Part shown: piece after piece, positions 30,525-38,825 of the stretch
How positions within the stretch are numbered: position 1 is the first letter of the stretch
Layout of the letters: the number at the start of each line of letters is the position of its first letter
NCBI GenBank assembly: GCA_023483915.1
Contig: JAMDEO010000234.1
Location: 1 to 39,961 of the forward strand
Reading direction: 5' to 3'
Source of the DNA: Actinomycetota bacterium
GTDB taxonomy: Bacteria > Actinomycetota > Thermoleophilia > RBG-16-64-13
DNA length: 39,961 nt
The notes under the pieces: model-generated
The model's input: only the letters and a program-made list of their open reading frames with translations
Database searches by the model: none
Told to the model about the DNA's origin: nothing
Position numbers and translations under genes: made by a program

Positions 30525-31996
30525 TGAGACCAGGTGAAGACAGGACGGCGATCATTGACGTTGCTAAGCGACACGCCAAAGAGGCTGGCGTTGTGGTGAG
30601 CGACGCGGTCTGGTCCTTTGTCGCTGCTGGCGGCGCAGTGATAGAGGACGCCGTGCTGAACGTTGATGATCTAGACGTCGATAAACCGGAGTCTGCAGAC
30701 TCACTCGTTCGCCAAGCGCATCGGGAGCGGCTTCGCGAAGCCATTGAACAGGACGGAGCGGCGCTTTGGGACGACGTGCAAGGGCGGATCATCCCAGGCT
30801 TCAAGGGCCTAAGCCTGGAAGCGCGGGGCAAGCCTTATTCATTCGTCTCGCCACGAACAACGCGAGAGGTCTCGATAGACCCGCCCGAGGAGTGGCGGAT
30901 TCACTCAAAAGCCATGCTGGCTGCCTATCGCCCACTCCAAAAGGAAGCACTCTCAGTACTGGCATTGCCCGGCTTCATGTCTCTGGGTAAGGTATCTGGT
31001 TTCTTGCGCAGACGGCAGGAGCACGAGCGTCGCGAGGGGGACCAGCTCTATCTCCAGGTGCCGACAAAAGATGGCTCATTCTTCACCTTGAAGGTCCACA
31101 GGGGGTATTCAATCCACTCTTTCAGTCGTGAGATGCTGGATTTCTCAGACCAGAGGGCAAACGACAACCGCATGGTTCCGATTGAAGGCGTGTGGGCCAA
31201 AACTCGCGAAAGCCTAAGAGACCCTGGGAACGCCGAAAAGTTGTATGCAAGGCTGCAAGCAGCGCTCACGGAAGAGGACAAGAAACAGATAGCGTCGCAC
31301 CATTCTGAGGGGCGTGAGAGGATTGCCGGGGCACTTGCCGCTGCCGAAGTCTGGCTTTGGCGAGATGCGGAGTCTGGTCAGCCCCTCGCTCGGCTTTGGG
31401 ATATTGCTACCTACTTGGCGGAGCTAACCAGGTGGGAGCAATGGCAAGCGGTGTCGTTCCTCCTGGCAGATACTCCCTTTGACCTTCCGTGGATCACCGT
31501 CCACGTCAACGGCCCATCCGCTGGCAACCGTACCGACGTTTTTTATGGGAGCCTTCCCGCTGAAGCACCTGGCGGAGAGCCGAGAATGCGACTCACGATA
31601 GAGGTGGGTAGCGACCAGGTCACACCAGCCGAGGTTGGCCGGGCCTACAAGGAAGCGCGGGATAGAGCCCTGTCAGGTGAGTTTGGGGATACGCTCCATG
31701 CGAGGCTGGAAGGAAGCCGAGCATTCGTCCCCATGGGCGCTATTTTTGATTCTGGCGGCCTCGATTCTCCCAAGAGAAAACGTGTCCGACGCCAGTCTGC
31801 TGACACCTTGAGGATGATCGCCTTCGTTCGCCCTCTACTTGAGGCTGGGACGCCCTGGCAGCAGATCCACAGTGAATGGGGCGATGCCATTAAGATGGGG
31901 CAGATACCAGGCAAGCCCTGGCCGTATTCGAACTGGCACAGCATGCAGGAGACGTACAACAAGGCCCTCAGACTCATGGAGAAGCGCAATGGCTAA
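30524..31996 (+). CDS. Unrecognised 490-aa protein between control region and integrase B
   Basis: The start ATG has no RBS and is probably leaderless. The N-terminal third is acidic and helical (TAIIDVAKRHAKEAGVVVSD, AHRERLREAIEQDGAALWDD). The middle is mixed (LYLQVPTKDGSFFTLKVHRG, LTRWEQWQAVSFLLADTPFD). The C-terminal 90 residues are basic, with PKRKRVRRQSADTLR and helices ending NKALRLMEKRNG, and look DNA-binding. There is no membrane segment. It overlaps the integrase start by eight bases and must be co-translated with it. A role in integration, early regulation or immunity is suggested only by position. Confidence 0.7.
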   Translation: MRPGEDRTAIIDVAKRHAKEAGVVVSDAVWSFVAAGGAVIEDAVLNVDDLDVDKPESADSLVRQAHRERLREAIEQDGAALWDDVQGRIIPGFKGLSLEARGKPYSFVSPRTTREVSIDPPEEWRIHSKAMLAAYRPLQKEALSVLALPGFMSLGKVSGFLRRRQEHERREGDQLYLQVPTKDGSFFTLKVHRGYSIHSFSREMLDFSDQRANDNRMVPIEGVWAKTRESLRDPGNAEKLYARLQAALTEEDKKQIASHHSEGRERIAGALAAAEVWLWRDAESGQPLARLWDIATYLAELTRWEQWQAVSFLLADTPFDLPWITVHVNGPSAGNRTDVFYGSLPAEAPGGEPRMRLTIEVGSDQVTPAEVGRAYKEARDRALSGEFGDTLHARLEGSRAFVPMGAIFDSGGLDSPKRKRVRRQSADTLRMIAFVRPLLEAGTPWQQIHSEWGDAIKMGQIPGKPWPYSNWHSMQETYNKALRLMEKRNG

Positions 31997-33137
31997 CCGC
32001 AGAGGCCCCAACGAAGGCACCATCTGCAAGCGCAAAGACGGCCGCTGGGTCGCGGTCGTAAATCTCGGCTGGGAAGATGGCAAGAGGAAGCGCAAGTCAT
32101 ACTACGGCGAGACTTACGAAGAAGTGCGCGGTAAGCTGTCCGACGCGACCAAAAAGCGCGACGACAACATACCTCTCGGTGACGGCCGAATGACCGTCGA
32201 AAGCTACTTGAATACCTGGCTAGAGCAGGTTGTGAAACCGAACTGCAAGCCGCTGACCTACGCCACCTACAAGAGCATCGTTGATAACCACCTGAACAAG
32301 GGAATCGGCACCGCCAAGTTGGCCAAGTTGACTCCCGCTCAAGTGCGCGGGCTTCTGAACAAGAGAAGAGACAACGGGCTGTCTGTCCGAAGGGTCCAGT
32401 TAATACGCGAGGTCCTCCGCAACGCTCTCAATCAGGCGATGAAAGACGGCCTGGTTTCGCGGAACGTTGCGGCCCTTGCCAGCGGTCCCAAGACGGTCAA
32501 GAATCCGGTCAACCCCTTCGACCCCGAAGAAGTCCAGACCTTCTTGAGGGCGGCTAAGAATGACCGTCTAGAAGCGCTCTGGACTCTTACCTTGGCAACC
32601 GGTCTACGCGAGGGTGAAGTGCTGGCGCTCAGGTGGGAAGACGTGGATCTGGAGGCCGGTCTTCTCCAGGTCAGACATGCCCTGCAGCGCGTCAAGGGGC
32701 AGGGCCTGCAGCTCGTTACTCCCAAGAGCAGGTCAAGCCTCAGAACCGTTGCCATACCCAAGATCGCGGTCGAATCCCTCCGTCAGCACAGACTGAAGCA
32801 AAAACAGGAGGCCGCTTGGGGCCGTAAGCGCTGGCAAGACACCGGCCATGTGTTCACAACCAAGATCGGCACGGCGTTAGACAGTCATAGACTGTGGGTG
32901 GAGTACAAGAAGCTGCTGAAAGCCGCCGGGCTCCGTGACCAACGGTTTCATGATCTTCGACATTGCTGCGCGTCGCTGCTCTTGACGCAGGGGGTCTCTC
33001 CCCGTACTGTCATGGAGACCCTAGGACACTCTCAGATCAGCTTAACGATGAACACGTATTCCCATGTTGTTGACGCTCTCAAGCAAGACGCCGCCGACCG
33101 GATGGACGCGGCGCTGACAGGCCAAAAAGGGCACTGA
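31989..33137 (+). CDS. int: Tyrosine recombinase/integrase of element B
   Basis: 382 aa from ATG 31989, which overlaps the preceding stop. It has the same three-part layout as integrase A: an arm-binding segment (GRWVAVVNLGWEDGKRKRKS), a core-binding domain (ESYLNTWLEQVVKPNCKPLT) and a catalytic domain with Arg in TGLREGEVLALRW, Lys in TPKSRSSLRTVAI, HDLRH, LGHSQISLT and nucleophile Tyr in NTYSHVV. It lies 104 bp from the tRNA-Arg gene, with GGTTGTCA arm repeats 12 bases after its stop. This is the standard arrangement of an element integrated at a tRNA 3' end. Confidence 0.96.
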   Translation: MANRRGPNEGTICKRKDGRWVAVVNLGWEDGKRKRKSYYGETYEEVRGKLSDATKKRDDNIPLGDGRMTVESYLNTWLEQVVKPNCKPLTYATYKSIVDNHLNKGIGTAKLAKLTPAQVRGLLNKRRDNGLSVRRVQLIREVLRNALNQAMKDGLVSRNVAALASGPKTVKNPVNPFDPEEVQTFLRAAKNDRLEALWTLTLATGLREGEVLALRWEDVDLEAGLLQVRHALQRVKGQGLQLVTPKSRSSLRTVAIPKIAVESLRQHRLKQKQEAAWGRKRWQDTGHVFTTKIGTALDSHRLWVEYKKLLKAAGLRDQRFHDLRHCCASLLLTQGVSPRTVMETLGHSQISLTMNTYSHVVDALKQDAADRMDAALTGQKGH

Positions 33138-33148
33138 AATGAGCTGGT

Positions 33149-33169
33149 GGTTGTCAACTTGGTTGTCAA
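33149..33169 (+). repeat. Integrase arm-type sites at the right end of element B
   Basis: GGTTGTCAACTTGGTTGTCA (from 33149) holds two direct copies of GGTTGTCA and is identical to the left-end sequence from 20924. Confidence 0.7.
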
Positions 33170-33240
33170 ATGGTGATTTTGGAGTCAAGATGACCGAGGC
33201 TGCAACACAAGAAGTTGCTTCTGTGCAGGATAAACCTGAG

Positions 33241-33284
33241 GTGCCCTCGGCGCGAATCGAACGCGCGACACAAGGTTTAGGAAA
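33241..33284 (+). repeat. Attachment-site core, right copy (inside the intact tRNA-Arg)
   Basis: This is the 3' half of the tRNA gene itself, repeated at 2380-2422 and 20777-20819. It completes the functional tRNA after integration. Confidence 0.92.
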
Positions 33285-33314
33285 CCTTTGCTCTATCCCC
33301 TGAGCTACGAGGGC
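33242..33314 (-). tRNA. tRNA-Arg (anticodon CCT)
   Basis: The cloverleaf is clear on the minus strand. Acceptor GCCCTCG pairs with CGAGGGC, D-arm GCTC/GAGC, anticodon arm AAGGT-TTCCTAA-ACCTT with anticodon CCT, T-arm GCGCG-TTCGATT-CGCGC, and discriminator A. The 3' CCA is not encoded. On the minus strand TAAAAT (33326-33331) could be its -10 box. It is the integration target of the tandem elements. Confidence 0.96.
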
Positions 33315-33570
33315 ACGGGGGCAAGATTTTAACACTGCGGGCCCCGATCACAGGAAGGCGGCCCGAAAGTCACCGCCCCCGTGGTCGAGGGTCGCGGCCT
33401 CTGTCCCAAGTTCTTCGCCAGGCAACCCGTCGCCACCGGGCGCGCCGGCACCCCGTCACCACTTGGGGCGCAGCTTTGATCACAGGTTTGATCCGCGGCC
33501 CCCATGGTCATTACCTTGTTATACTCGCCAGCATCCGATAGTTCACAAACCGAAGTGAGGTCCCACTCGC

Positions 33571-34170
33571 ATGGAGTTCAAGGAAATCGTCAAGAATCGT
33601 TACGCCTGCCGCCAATATCTAGATAAGAAGGTTCCCGAGGAGACCATCCGCGAGCTTCTCGAGATCATGAGCTACTCGGTGTCCGCGATTAACCTGCAGC
33701 CTTGGAGGATCAAGGTTGTATCCGACCAGGAGACCAAGGACAAGCTCTTCGAGGCCACCTGGGGACAGAATCAGGTCAAGACCTGCTCCCATCTTCTCGT
33801 TCTGTGCGCCGATGTGGACTATCCGGCGATCATCGCCAAGTTCGACAAGACCCTCGCCGCAGCCAACGCGCCCGACGACATGCGCAGTGCCATGGTGGAG
33901 TTGGCGGCCAACGTCTCTAACGGCATGAGTCCCGAGCAGAAGCTCCAGTGGTCGCAGAACCAGGTCTATATCATGTTAGGCAACGCGGTCAACGGCGCCT
34001 ATTCCCTTGGCTTGGCGTCAGGCCCCATGACGGCCTTCCAGCCGGGGGAATTCGCCAAGATCCTGAAACTTCCGGCGAACATCGTACCTACCGCGCTCGT
34101 GGCCGTGGGCTACCCGGCAGACAAGTTCCTGGGCAAGATGCGTTACCCGGTGGATGAGATTCTCATTTGA
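33571..34170 (+). CDS. Nitroreductase-family flavoprotein
   Basis: 199 aa starting at ATG 33571 (AAGTGAGG upstream, a little distant). The family opening is clear: EFKEIVKNRYACRQYLDKKV with the FMN-contact Arg in NRYACRQY, then PEETIRELLEIMSYSVSAIN and LQPWRIKVVSD (flavin-binding). The C-terminal part has NQVYIMLGNAVNGAYSLGLA and PTALVAVGYPADK. Members reduce nitro groups, quinones or enones using NAD(P)H. It is monocistronic, with a strong terminator at 34193-34227. It marks the start of ordinary chromosome right of the tRNA. Confidence 0.9.
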   Translation: MEFKEIVKNRYACRQYLDKKVPEETIRELLEIMSYSVSAINLQPWRIKVVSDQETKDKLFEATWGQNQVKTCSHLLVLCADVDYPAIIAKFDKTLAAANAPDDMRSAMVELAANVSNGMSPEQKLQWSQNQVYIMLGNAVNGAYSLGLASGPMTAFQPGEFAKILKLPANIVPTALVAVGYPADKFLGKMRYPVDEILI

Positions 34171-34192
34171 AATCCTGATCCGTTCCCTTTTG

Positions 34193-34227
34193 GATCCGGG
34201 GCCGGCGCTGCCGGCCCCGGATCTTTT
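34193..34227 (+). terminator. Strong rho-independent terminator after the nitroreductase gene
   Basis: GATCCGGGGCCGG (34193-34205) is perfectly inverted at 34211-34223 with a five-base loop, followed by TTTT. Confidence 0.9.
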
Positions 34228-34358
34228 GGGGCGGCAGCCCCGCCCATGGGGCACCCGGGGCTGCCACCAACCGCGTTGTCGCAGCGCGCCTGCGCCGCGC
34301 CCACTGTCGCGGAACGCATCATGGACGCAGGTTCCCCGTGATATTCTGACTTCCCGTT

Positions 34359-34958
34359 ATGGACGTTGTTTTCAACAGCATCTATGCACGGGCTTGCATG
34401 GGGGCCGGTCTGGCCGTCCTCTCCGGCGTACGGGCCTTCCTTCCCATAGCTTTTCTCGCCCTATACTCGCGCCTGGCTTTTGCCAGTGCCCCCGTTCTCG
34501 ATGACACCCCCTTCGCATTCCTGCACAAGACATGGGTCCTCATCCTTTTCTTCGTCCTGGCCGTTGCCGAGCTAGTCATGGACAAGTTCCCCAAGTGGAG
34601 CCACACCCGCGATCAGGTCATGCAGCCGATCAAGATTGTCCTCGGCGGCCTTGTCTTTGCGGCTGTCATGGCTCCTGAGGGCTGGATATCCATGACCGTG
34701 TGCGGCATCCTCGGCCTCGTGATCGCAGGACTGGCGGACAATGCCCTCAGGTCGCTGCGCCCCCCTGTGGGCGCCGATACGGGGCCGGCAATATTCATGA
34801 GCATCTATGCTGACGTGATCGTCCTCATCGGGACGCTGCTGTTCGTCCTTGTGCCTCTGATCGGCGCCCTTCTGGCGCTGTTTCTCTTCCTGCTCGTCTA
34901 CCGAATAAGGCGGAGGCAAACCCGCAAGCACAGGGGACTCCGCATCCTAAGAGGGTGA
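34359..34958 (+). CDS. DUF4126 family membrane protein
   Basis: 199 aa with about five hydrophobic segments. The opening RACMGAGLAVLSGVRAFLPI contains the family's Gly-x-Arg-Ala-x-x-Pro motif. DKFPKWSHTRDQVMQPIK and VGADTGPAIFMSIYADVIVL match the characteristic loops (D-K-x-P, then P-x-x-G). The function of the family is unknown. No RBS precedes the ATG; TATTCT about 12 bases upstream could be a -10 of a very short leader. Confidence 0.8.
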   Translation: MDVVFNSIYARACMGAGLAVLSGVRAFLPIAFLALYSRLAFASAPVLDDTPFAFLHKTWVLILFFVLAVAELVMDKFPKWSHTRDQVMQPIKIVLGGLVFAAVMAPEGWISMTVCGILGLVIAGLADNALRSLRPPVGADTGPAIFMSIYADVIVLIGTLLFVLVPLIGALLALFLFLLVYRIRRRQTRKHRGLRILRG

Positions 34959-34991
34959 GGAACTGTCCGAGCCCAATTTTGCCCGCGTGGA

Positions 34992-35279
34992 ATGATGGTA
35001 ATACCAAGCAACGCACGCCGCGTACATGTGTTCGTCGAAGGCAGGGTCCAGGGGGTCTGGTTTCGCGATAGCGCCTGGCAAGTCGCCGGCCGGCTGGGAG
35101 TCAAGGGTTGGGTCCGCAACCTACCCGATGGCCGCGTTGAAGCCGTCTACGAGGGGAACGCCGAGGCAGTCAACGAAATGCTGGCCTGGACCAACCGAGG
35201 ACCTGACCGCGCGGACGTCACCAACGTCGACATCCACGATGAGGAGCCCAAGGGCGAGCGCAGTTTCTCTGTTCGGTAG
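34992..35279 (+). CDS. acyP: Acylphosphatase
   Basis: 95 aa. The N-terminus VHVFVEGRVQGVWFRDSAWQ holds the phosphate loop and catalytic Arg (WFRDS), and GVKGWVRNLPDGRVEAVYEG holds the catalytic Asn (VRNLPDG). These are diagnostic of acylphosphatases, which hydrolyse acyl phosphates in the cytosol. The start may be either of two adjacent ATGs and the RBS is weak. Length is typical. Confidence 0.95.
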   Translation: MMVIPSNARRVHVFVEGRVQGVWFRDSAWQVAGRLGVKGWVRNLPDGRVEAVYEGNAEAVNEMLAWTNRGPDRADVTNVDIHDEEPKGERSFSVR

Positions 35280-35321
35280 TCGATCCACCCTCGCCGGGCA
35301 GGTCGCCTTTTGCGGGCAGGT

Positions 35322-35401
35322 CGACTGCCCCCGAGCTGGCTTGGTCGACCCCGATCCAGTCGAGCTAAGCGACCCTGAGCCGGCTGAGCTCGGGGCAGTC
35401 G
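35322..35401. terminator. Large inverted repeat between convergent genes
   Basis: CGACTGCCCCCGAGCT (35322-35337) pairs with AGCTCGGGGCAGTCG (35387-35401), with one bulged C. The loop is about 50 bases. It lies between acyP and the HtrA-like gene and may terminate both. Confidence 0.5.
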
Positions 35402-35407
35402 GACGGT

Positions 35408-36586
35408 TCACTGCAGGTTGGCCGGCCTCTCCTCGAGAGTGACCGCCACAGTCGACTCGCTGCCGTTGCGGTCGATAGTCACTTGGACCGTGTCGCCAGG
35501 TTTCTTGTCCCGGATTGCCACCAGCAGGTCGCTAGAGACTGTCATGTCTGTGCCGTCGATCTTGGTCACGATGTCGCCCTGCTTGATACCCGCCTTGTCG
35601 GCAGGTCCACCCGGGGTGATCTCCGCCACCAAGATCCCACTCGATCTGGACAGTCCGAACTGCTGCTGGAGGTCGGGGGTGACCGTCTGCGTGCCCACTC
35701 CGAGATAAGCGTGAGTAGCTTTGCCGGTCTTGATGATCTCATCTGCTACCTGCGTTGCGACGACGGCCGGAATCGCGAACCCGATATTGACGGCTCCTGT
35801 TGAAGCTGGGGGCAAATAGGCCACGTTGATTCCGATGACCTGTCCGTCGGCATTGGCAAGCGCTCCGCCTGAGTTTCCAGGGCTGATGGGGGCGTCGGTC
35901 TGGATGAGGTTATTCAGGGCTACCCCCTCAGTCCCCGTGACGCCCGGAATACTCCTGGCCAGACCCGAAACTATACCGAGAGTAACCGAGTTCTCGTAGC
36001 CCAGCGGGCTGCCGATGGCTACGGCGTATTCGCCGACCGTCGGTTGGTCATTGAGGAAGGTGGCCACTGGAAGCCGGGTGGAAGCATTGACCTTGATCAC
36101 CGCCAGGTCGGTCAGAGGATCGCGGCCGACGATGGTGGCGCTCAGTTTCTCACCAGTGGTGAGTGTGACGGTCAGCTTGCCGACCGGGTCGCCGTTATCG
36201 TCTGTAACTACGTGGTTGTTGGTAAGGATCATCCCGTCGGCCGTGTATATCACTCCGGAGCCTTCGCCTGAGTAGGATTGCTGTTCCCCGAAAGGCCCTG
36301 CGATCGTGCCGGACATAGCGATGTTGACCACGCTTGGCGCCAGCTTCGCAGCGACGGCCTCCGCGGGACTGGCCAGTCCGTCGAGGGCCCCGGTCGATGT
36401 GGTAACCGTGACACCCGCGCCACCCGTCGACGCGGTGCTCTGGGTCTTCGCCTGGGTGGCCGGAGGCGCTGTTGTGATAGGCGCTGCGGGTGTGCTTGTC
36501 CCAGAGCCGGTCTGAGTGGTGCACGCTGCCAATCCAAAGGCCGCACCGCCGATGAGGGCGAAGGCGACCACTATTTCAACGACCAT
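35408..36586 (-). CDS. HtrA/DegP-like serine protease with PDZ domain
   Basis: Start ATG 36586 (GGGGA upstream) gives 392 aa; a longer frame to 36733 starts inside a hairpin. The N-terminus VVEIVVAFALIGGAAFGLAA is a membrane anchor or lipoprotein signal (LAAC). The protease domain has catalytic His (LTNNHVVTDD), Asp (DPLTDLAVIKV) and Ser (SPGNSGGALAN). The C-terminal PDZ (about 300-390) reads HAYLGVGTQTV, ITPGGPADKAGIKQGDIVTKIDG. It degrades or refolds misfolded proteins outside the membrane. It is divergent from an OmpR-type response regulator, a common pairing, suggesting control by that system. Confidence 0.92.
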   Translation of the reverse strand: MVVEIVVAFALIGGAAFGLAACTTQTGSGTSTPAAPITTAPPATQAKTQSTASTGGAGVTVTTSTGALDGLASPAEAVAAKLAPSVVNIAMSGTIAGPFGEQQSYSGEGSGVIYTADGMILTNNHVVTDDNGDPVGKLTVTLTTGEKLSATIVGRDPLTDLAVIKVNASTRLPVATFLNDQPTVGEYAVAIGSPLGYENSVTLGIVSGLARSIPGVTGTEGVALNNLIQTDAPISPGNSGGALANADGQVIGINVAYLPPASTGAVNIGFAIPAVVATQVADEIIKTGKATHAYLGVGTQTVTPDLQQQFGLSRSSGILVAEITPGGPADKAGIKQGDIVTKIDGTDMTVSSDLLVAIRDKKPGDTVQVTIDRNGSESTVAVTLEERPANLQ

Positions 36587-36730
36587 CCACCGCAGTCCCC
36601 GCCGCGGTGGCGAGTCGGCACCGAATCCTGTGACGCCATATTGAATACCTCCCGGAAGCTTCGAGTCAGCATATTCTACCCGGGACTCACCCGGACCATG
36701 CTGGTGTGAGCCGAATCGTACCCGTACAAG

Positions 36731-36759
36731 CATAAAGACCGCGTAAGCGGGCCTTTATG
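36731..36759. promoter_or_regulatory. Hairpin in the HtrA-response regulator intergenic region
   Basis: CATAAAG (36731-36737) and CTTTATG (36753-36759) enclose CCGC-GTAA-GCGG, a nearly perfect inverted repeat between the divergent genes. It could be an operator or attenuator. Confidence 0.45.
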
Positions 36760-36792
36760 GGGGCTTTACCGGATTTCGCGTAAACTTCGGCC

Positions 36793-37446
36793 ATGCGTGT
36801 GCTCCTAGTCGAAGATGAAGAACGGCTCGCCAATACCATCGCGCGCGGTCTGCGTCGCGAGGGCATGGCGGTCGACGTGGTTTTGGACGGTAGGGCCGCC
36901 CTCAACAAGGCCGCCGTCAATAGCTATGACGTAGTCGTTCTCGACCGCAACCTCCCTGTGGTTCATGGTGACGAGGTCTGCCGCCAGTTGGTGTCAAAGC
37001 AGACTCTCGCACGGATCCTTATGCTCACGGCCGCGGGTTCCATCGAAGATCGCTGCGGAGGTCTCGATCTGGGCGCCGACGACTATCTCCCCAAGCCCTT
37101 TGCCTTGCAGGAATTGATCGCTCGGATTCGAGCCCTCGGCCGTAGGGCCGTCCCACCGGTACCCCCGGTGCTGCGAATGGGGGACCTGGTCCTCGACCCG
37201 GCGCGTCACGTCGCCGAACGGGGCAGTGTCGATCTCGGTCTGACCAAGAAAGAATTCGCCCTCCTCGAAGTCCTGCTATCTGCCGAAGGCAAAGTAGTGA
37301 GTACAGAAGAGCTTCTGGAAAAGGTGTGGGATGAGAACACCGATCCGTTTACCAATGTCGTTCGGGTCACCATTATGACCCTGCGCAGAAAGATCGGGGA
37401 TCCGCCGCTCATCGAGACGGTCACCGGCGTAGGCTACAAGATATGA
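36793..37446 (+). CDS. OmpR/PhoB-family response regulator
   Basis: 217 aa. The receiver domain has the acidic pair VEDEERL, the phospho-acceptor Asp in VVVLDRNLP (residue 51), Thr in MLTAAG and Lys in YLPKPF. The C-terminal winged helix (about 125-217) reads LGLTKKEFALLEVLLSAEGK, TNVVRVTIMTLRRKIGD. The stop overlaps the kinase start (ATGA), so the two are coupled. The divergent HtrA-like protease and the downstream kinase suggest an envelope-stress system. Confidence 0.95.
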   Translation: MRVLLVEDEERLANTIARGLRREGMAVDVVLDGRAALNKAAVNSYDVVVLDRNLPVVHGDEVCRQLVSKQTLARILMLTAAGSIEDRCGGLDLGADDYLPKPFALQELIARIRALGRRAVPPVPPVLRMGDLVLDPARHVAERGSVDLGLTKKEFALLEVLLSAEGKVVSTEELLEKVWDENTDPFTNVVRVTIMTLRRKIGDPPLIETVTGVGYKI

Positions 37447-38825
37447 CTCACGATAGCGCGTCCTTTGCAGGCGGCACCCCGGTCCCTGCTGCGGGCCCAG
37501 AGGTCGACGGAACCGCGACCAACTCCGGGATAGACGTCCCGGTCGATTCGTCAGGCACTGCAGTAGTAGACGCGACCCAGAATAGGTCGGGCCGGAGGGG
37601 CCTCACCATTCGCTTGAAGCTGACGCTCTGGTACGGCGGACTCTTCCTGCTGGCAGGCATCCTCCTGATAACGATCAACTTCCTCATGGTTCGCGACAGC
37701 CTCAACCCGGCGCCCGAAAAGGCCCGGGCCGCAGTGGCCGAGAGGTTCGGCATCCCACCGGAAGCCCTTGAGTTCGGGGGGCCTTTCGGCCCGGCCGGGG
37801 TTCCCGGAGAGTTTCAGCGTTACGTTACTATCAACGGCATCCCCTTGCCGCGGCTCCTGGATGAAGCCCAGAAGGAACTCAGACACGAGGCGCTGCAGCA
37901 GCTCTGGATCCGTTCAGTCCTGGCCCTTGCCATCATGGCGGTGATTACGTTTGGGCTGGCCTGGCTTCTCGCGGGGAGAATGCTGAAACCGCTCCACGCC
38001 ATTACCAGCACTGCGCGGAGACTCTCGGAATCAACCCTGCATGAACGCATCGCCCTCCGGGGGCCGCGAGACGAATTGAAGGAATTGGCCGACACATTCG
38101 ACGCCATGCTCGCCCGGCTGGACACAGCCTTCAGTGCCCAGAAGGAGTTCGTCGCCAACGCGTCGCACGAGTTGCGGACACCTCTCACGATCATCCGAAC
38201 CGAGCTCGATGTGGCGCTTGCCGATCCGAATGTCTCCCAGGACGAGCTCTGAGAGATGGGCGCTGCAGTCAATGAGGCTGTGGATCGCAGCGAGAGGCTG
38301 ATTGACGGCCTGCTCGTGCTGGCTCGCGCCGACAGCTCCCTCAATCTGGTCGGTCTCGACCTGGCCGAGCTGGCGGAAAGCCAAGTGGAACTCGCCTCGG
38401 CTGAGGCCGACGCTATTGGCCTCCGCCTGGAGTTGGACCTGAAGCCGGGCCTCATCAAGGGCGACCGGGTGCTGCTGGAGAGGCTGGTCGGGAACCTGGT
38501 GGAGAATGCCGTGCGGCACAACAATCAGGACGGATGGTTCAGCGTCCACACCTTCGCGGCGGGTGACCGGGTCTTTCTGCAAGTGAAGAACAGCGGGCCG
38601 GTTGTCCCACCTGAAGAAGTCGATCGGCTCTTCGACCGCTTCTACAGGCCCGACAAATCCCGTAGCAGGAAGACAGGGGGGTTCGGCTTGGGACTGTCCA
38701 TCGTGAAGTCGGTGGCGTCTGCACACGGTGGTGACGTTGCGATCTCCGCCCAGCCGGAAGGCGGCCTCGACGTCGTCGTCAGCCTGCCTGCGGTGCCACC
38801 CGGAGAGGGCTCGATTTCAAATTGA
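37443..38825 (+). pseudogene. Sensor histidine kinase interrupted by an in-frame TGA
   Basis: The 461-codon frame is continuous except for TGA at 38250-38252. The first part (269 aa) has two membrane helices (about 60-82 and 157-177), a HAMP-like linker (AITSTARRLSESTLHERI) and the His box ASHELRTPLT. The stop falls right after the dimerisation helix. The second part (38256-38825, 189 aa from an ATG one codon later) has HATPase N-box LVENAVRHNN, G1-like VKNSGPVV, F-box RFYRP and G2 GGFGLGLSIV. The expected residue at the stop is often Arg, so CGA to TGA is the simplest change. The two halves might also be made separately, or the stop read through. No frameshift is present. Confidence 0.8.

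Larger units (their letters stand above)
20777..33284. mobile_element. Element B: satellite-like integrative element in tRNA-Arg(CCT)
   Basis: It is bounded by tRNA-derived cores at 20777-20819 and 33241-33284, with integrase B next to the tRNA. A GGTTGTCA tandem repeat lies inside both ends. The layout is a divergent XRE/excisionase versus integrase control region, a replication-type ATPase and a long leftward operon ending in small cargo genes. A tail-fibre-like gene is present, but no capsid, portal, terminase or transfer genes are seen, as in phage satellites or small integrative elements. Boundaries are direct; the satellite label is inference. Confidence 0.85.
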
